Assembly: GCA_024234635.1 (NCBI GenBank)
Contig: JACKNX010000003.1
Location: 62,001 to 126,000 of the forward strand
Direction: 5' to 3'
Length of the DNA stretch: 64,000 bases
From: Pseudomonadales bacterium
GTDB taxonomy: Bacteria; Pseudomonadota; Gammaproteobacteria; Pseudomonadales; Azotimanducaceae
Below the pieces are notes generated by a model. The model worked only from the letters and a program-made list of their open reading frames with translations, searched no databases and had not been told where the DNA came from. The position numbers and the translations under genes were made by a program. Positions 63,561-64,000 of this stretch are shown here, one piece after another; within the stretch, counting starts at the first letter, position 1, and each line of letters begins with the position of its first letter.

Positions 63561-64000
63561 CCGCCTTCGTCACGGCACTTCACGTGCCCGGCCGTGGGTG
63601 TGGCGAAGTGTGTGCCGATGATGAGTACGGGCGTATCCACATATTTCGCCAGCAGGTCGATGCGGGTGTTTTCGCCCTGATGCCGGTCATAGTCCGCCGT
63701 GGAGCACCAGTCCGTGCGTGTCATCTGGCAGGGGTGATGGATGCAGTCACCGGTAATCAGCGCTTCCTGGCCCTCTGACGCAATGTGCACGCTGACGTGC
63801 CCGGCCGTGTGCCCGGGGGTTGGCTCGAGCCGGATCTCCGGACAGATCACCGCGGTTTCGTCGATCAGGTCCACCAGGCCGGCATCGAATACCGGACGCA
63901 CGGAATCCGCGATGACCGGTCCGTACCCGCCAGCTTCCTCGTTCGCATCCCAGTACGCCCACTCTTTTTTTGCCAAGAGATAACGTGCGTTCGGGAAAGT
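63536..64000 (-). CDS. metallo-beta-lactamase-fold protein, 5' end outside window
   Basis: The reading runs in from the right edge (TFPNARYLLAKKEWAYW) to the stop at 63536-63538, giving about 154 residues of the C-terminal half. PTPGHTAGHVSVHI holds a metal-ligand histidine, EALITGDCIHHP the bridging Asp, and GTHFATPTAGH the last histidine, all as in the AHL-lactonase/glyoxalase-like MBL group (the TFPNARY start also matches). The N-terminal HxHxDH motif must lie outside the window. A TTG at 63976 is not needed as a start because the coding frame continues past it. Confidence 0.88.
   Translation of the reverse strand, partial: TFPNARYLLAKKEWAYWDANEEAGGYGPVIADSVRPVFDAGLVDLIDETAVICPEIRLEPTPGHTAGHVSVHIASEGQEALITGDCIHHPCQMTRTDWCSTADYDRHQGENTRIDLLAKYVDTPVLIIGTHFATPTAGHVKCRDEGGYWLDVGV

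Overview
The window reads as chromosomal DNA of a GC-rich gammaproteobacterium. The Fur protein, the fur-feoA-feoB order, the TPR/ExbB/ExbD cluster and the gene density all fit that class. A lifestyle with fatty-acid and aromatic metabolism is suggested by an acyl-CoA dehydrogenase, an LLM oxidoreductase, a TauD-like dioxygenase, SMP-30 and Ldh_2 enzymes, and several hydrolases. I cannot name the genus. No rRNA, tRNA, CRISPR array or intact insertion sequence was seen.

Layout. (1) 1-7894, minus strand: one tightly packed operon of a thioredoxin-like protein, a small exported protein, two large TPR proteins (one a lipoprotein), a short TPR lipoprotein, a 100-residue exported protein, an ExbB/TolQ channel and an ExbD that runs off the left edge. 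It looks like a proton-driven envelope machine related to Agl/Glt or TonB-accessory clusters. (2) 7895-15887: a long non-coding gap, then apbE with a beta-lactamase-fold hydrolase, a cysteine-synthase-family enzyme, SMP-30, an Ldh_2 dehydrogenase, an alpha/beta hydrolase and a dienelactone hydrolase. (3) 16016-18935: fur, then feoA-feoB behind a promoter carrying a clear Fur box. (4) 19107-48572: a type I secretion locus. It encodes an HlyD adaptor, an ABC exporter, a giant RTX-like protein of about 6,280 residues, a MotA-like and a MotB-like protein, and a TolC-family protein with a roughly 630-residue acidic N-terminal extension. (5) 48582-51986: a MerR/TPR regulator and a hybrid histidine kinase. 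(6) 52056-64000: mostly metabolic and housekeeping genes, ending in a metallo-beta-lactamase-fold gene cut by the right edge.

The most interesting part is region 4. The combination of giant adhesin, ABC exporter, HlyD, TolC and a private MotAB-like pair is the parts list of the Salmonella SPI-4 Sii system, in which SiiA/SiiB form a proton channel beside the SiiCDF secretion apparatus. Here the adhesin is built from RTX-type calcium-binding repeats rather than Ig domains, and the TolC has a long disordered extension. The locus also shows damage or sequence error: a one-base frameshift separates the C-terminal (secretion-signal) end of the giant protein, and an adjacent sapC-like gene is broken by about five frameshifts.

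Several intergenic stretches carry strong palindromes. Two are notable: a multi-hairpin block after hlyD whose loops repeatedly show GGA, and a long structured element between the giant gene and the ABC exporter gene.
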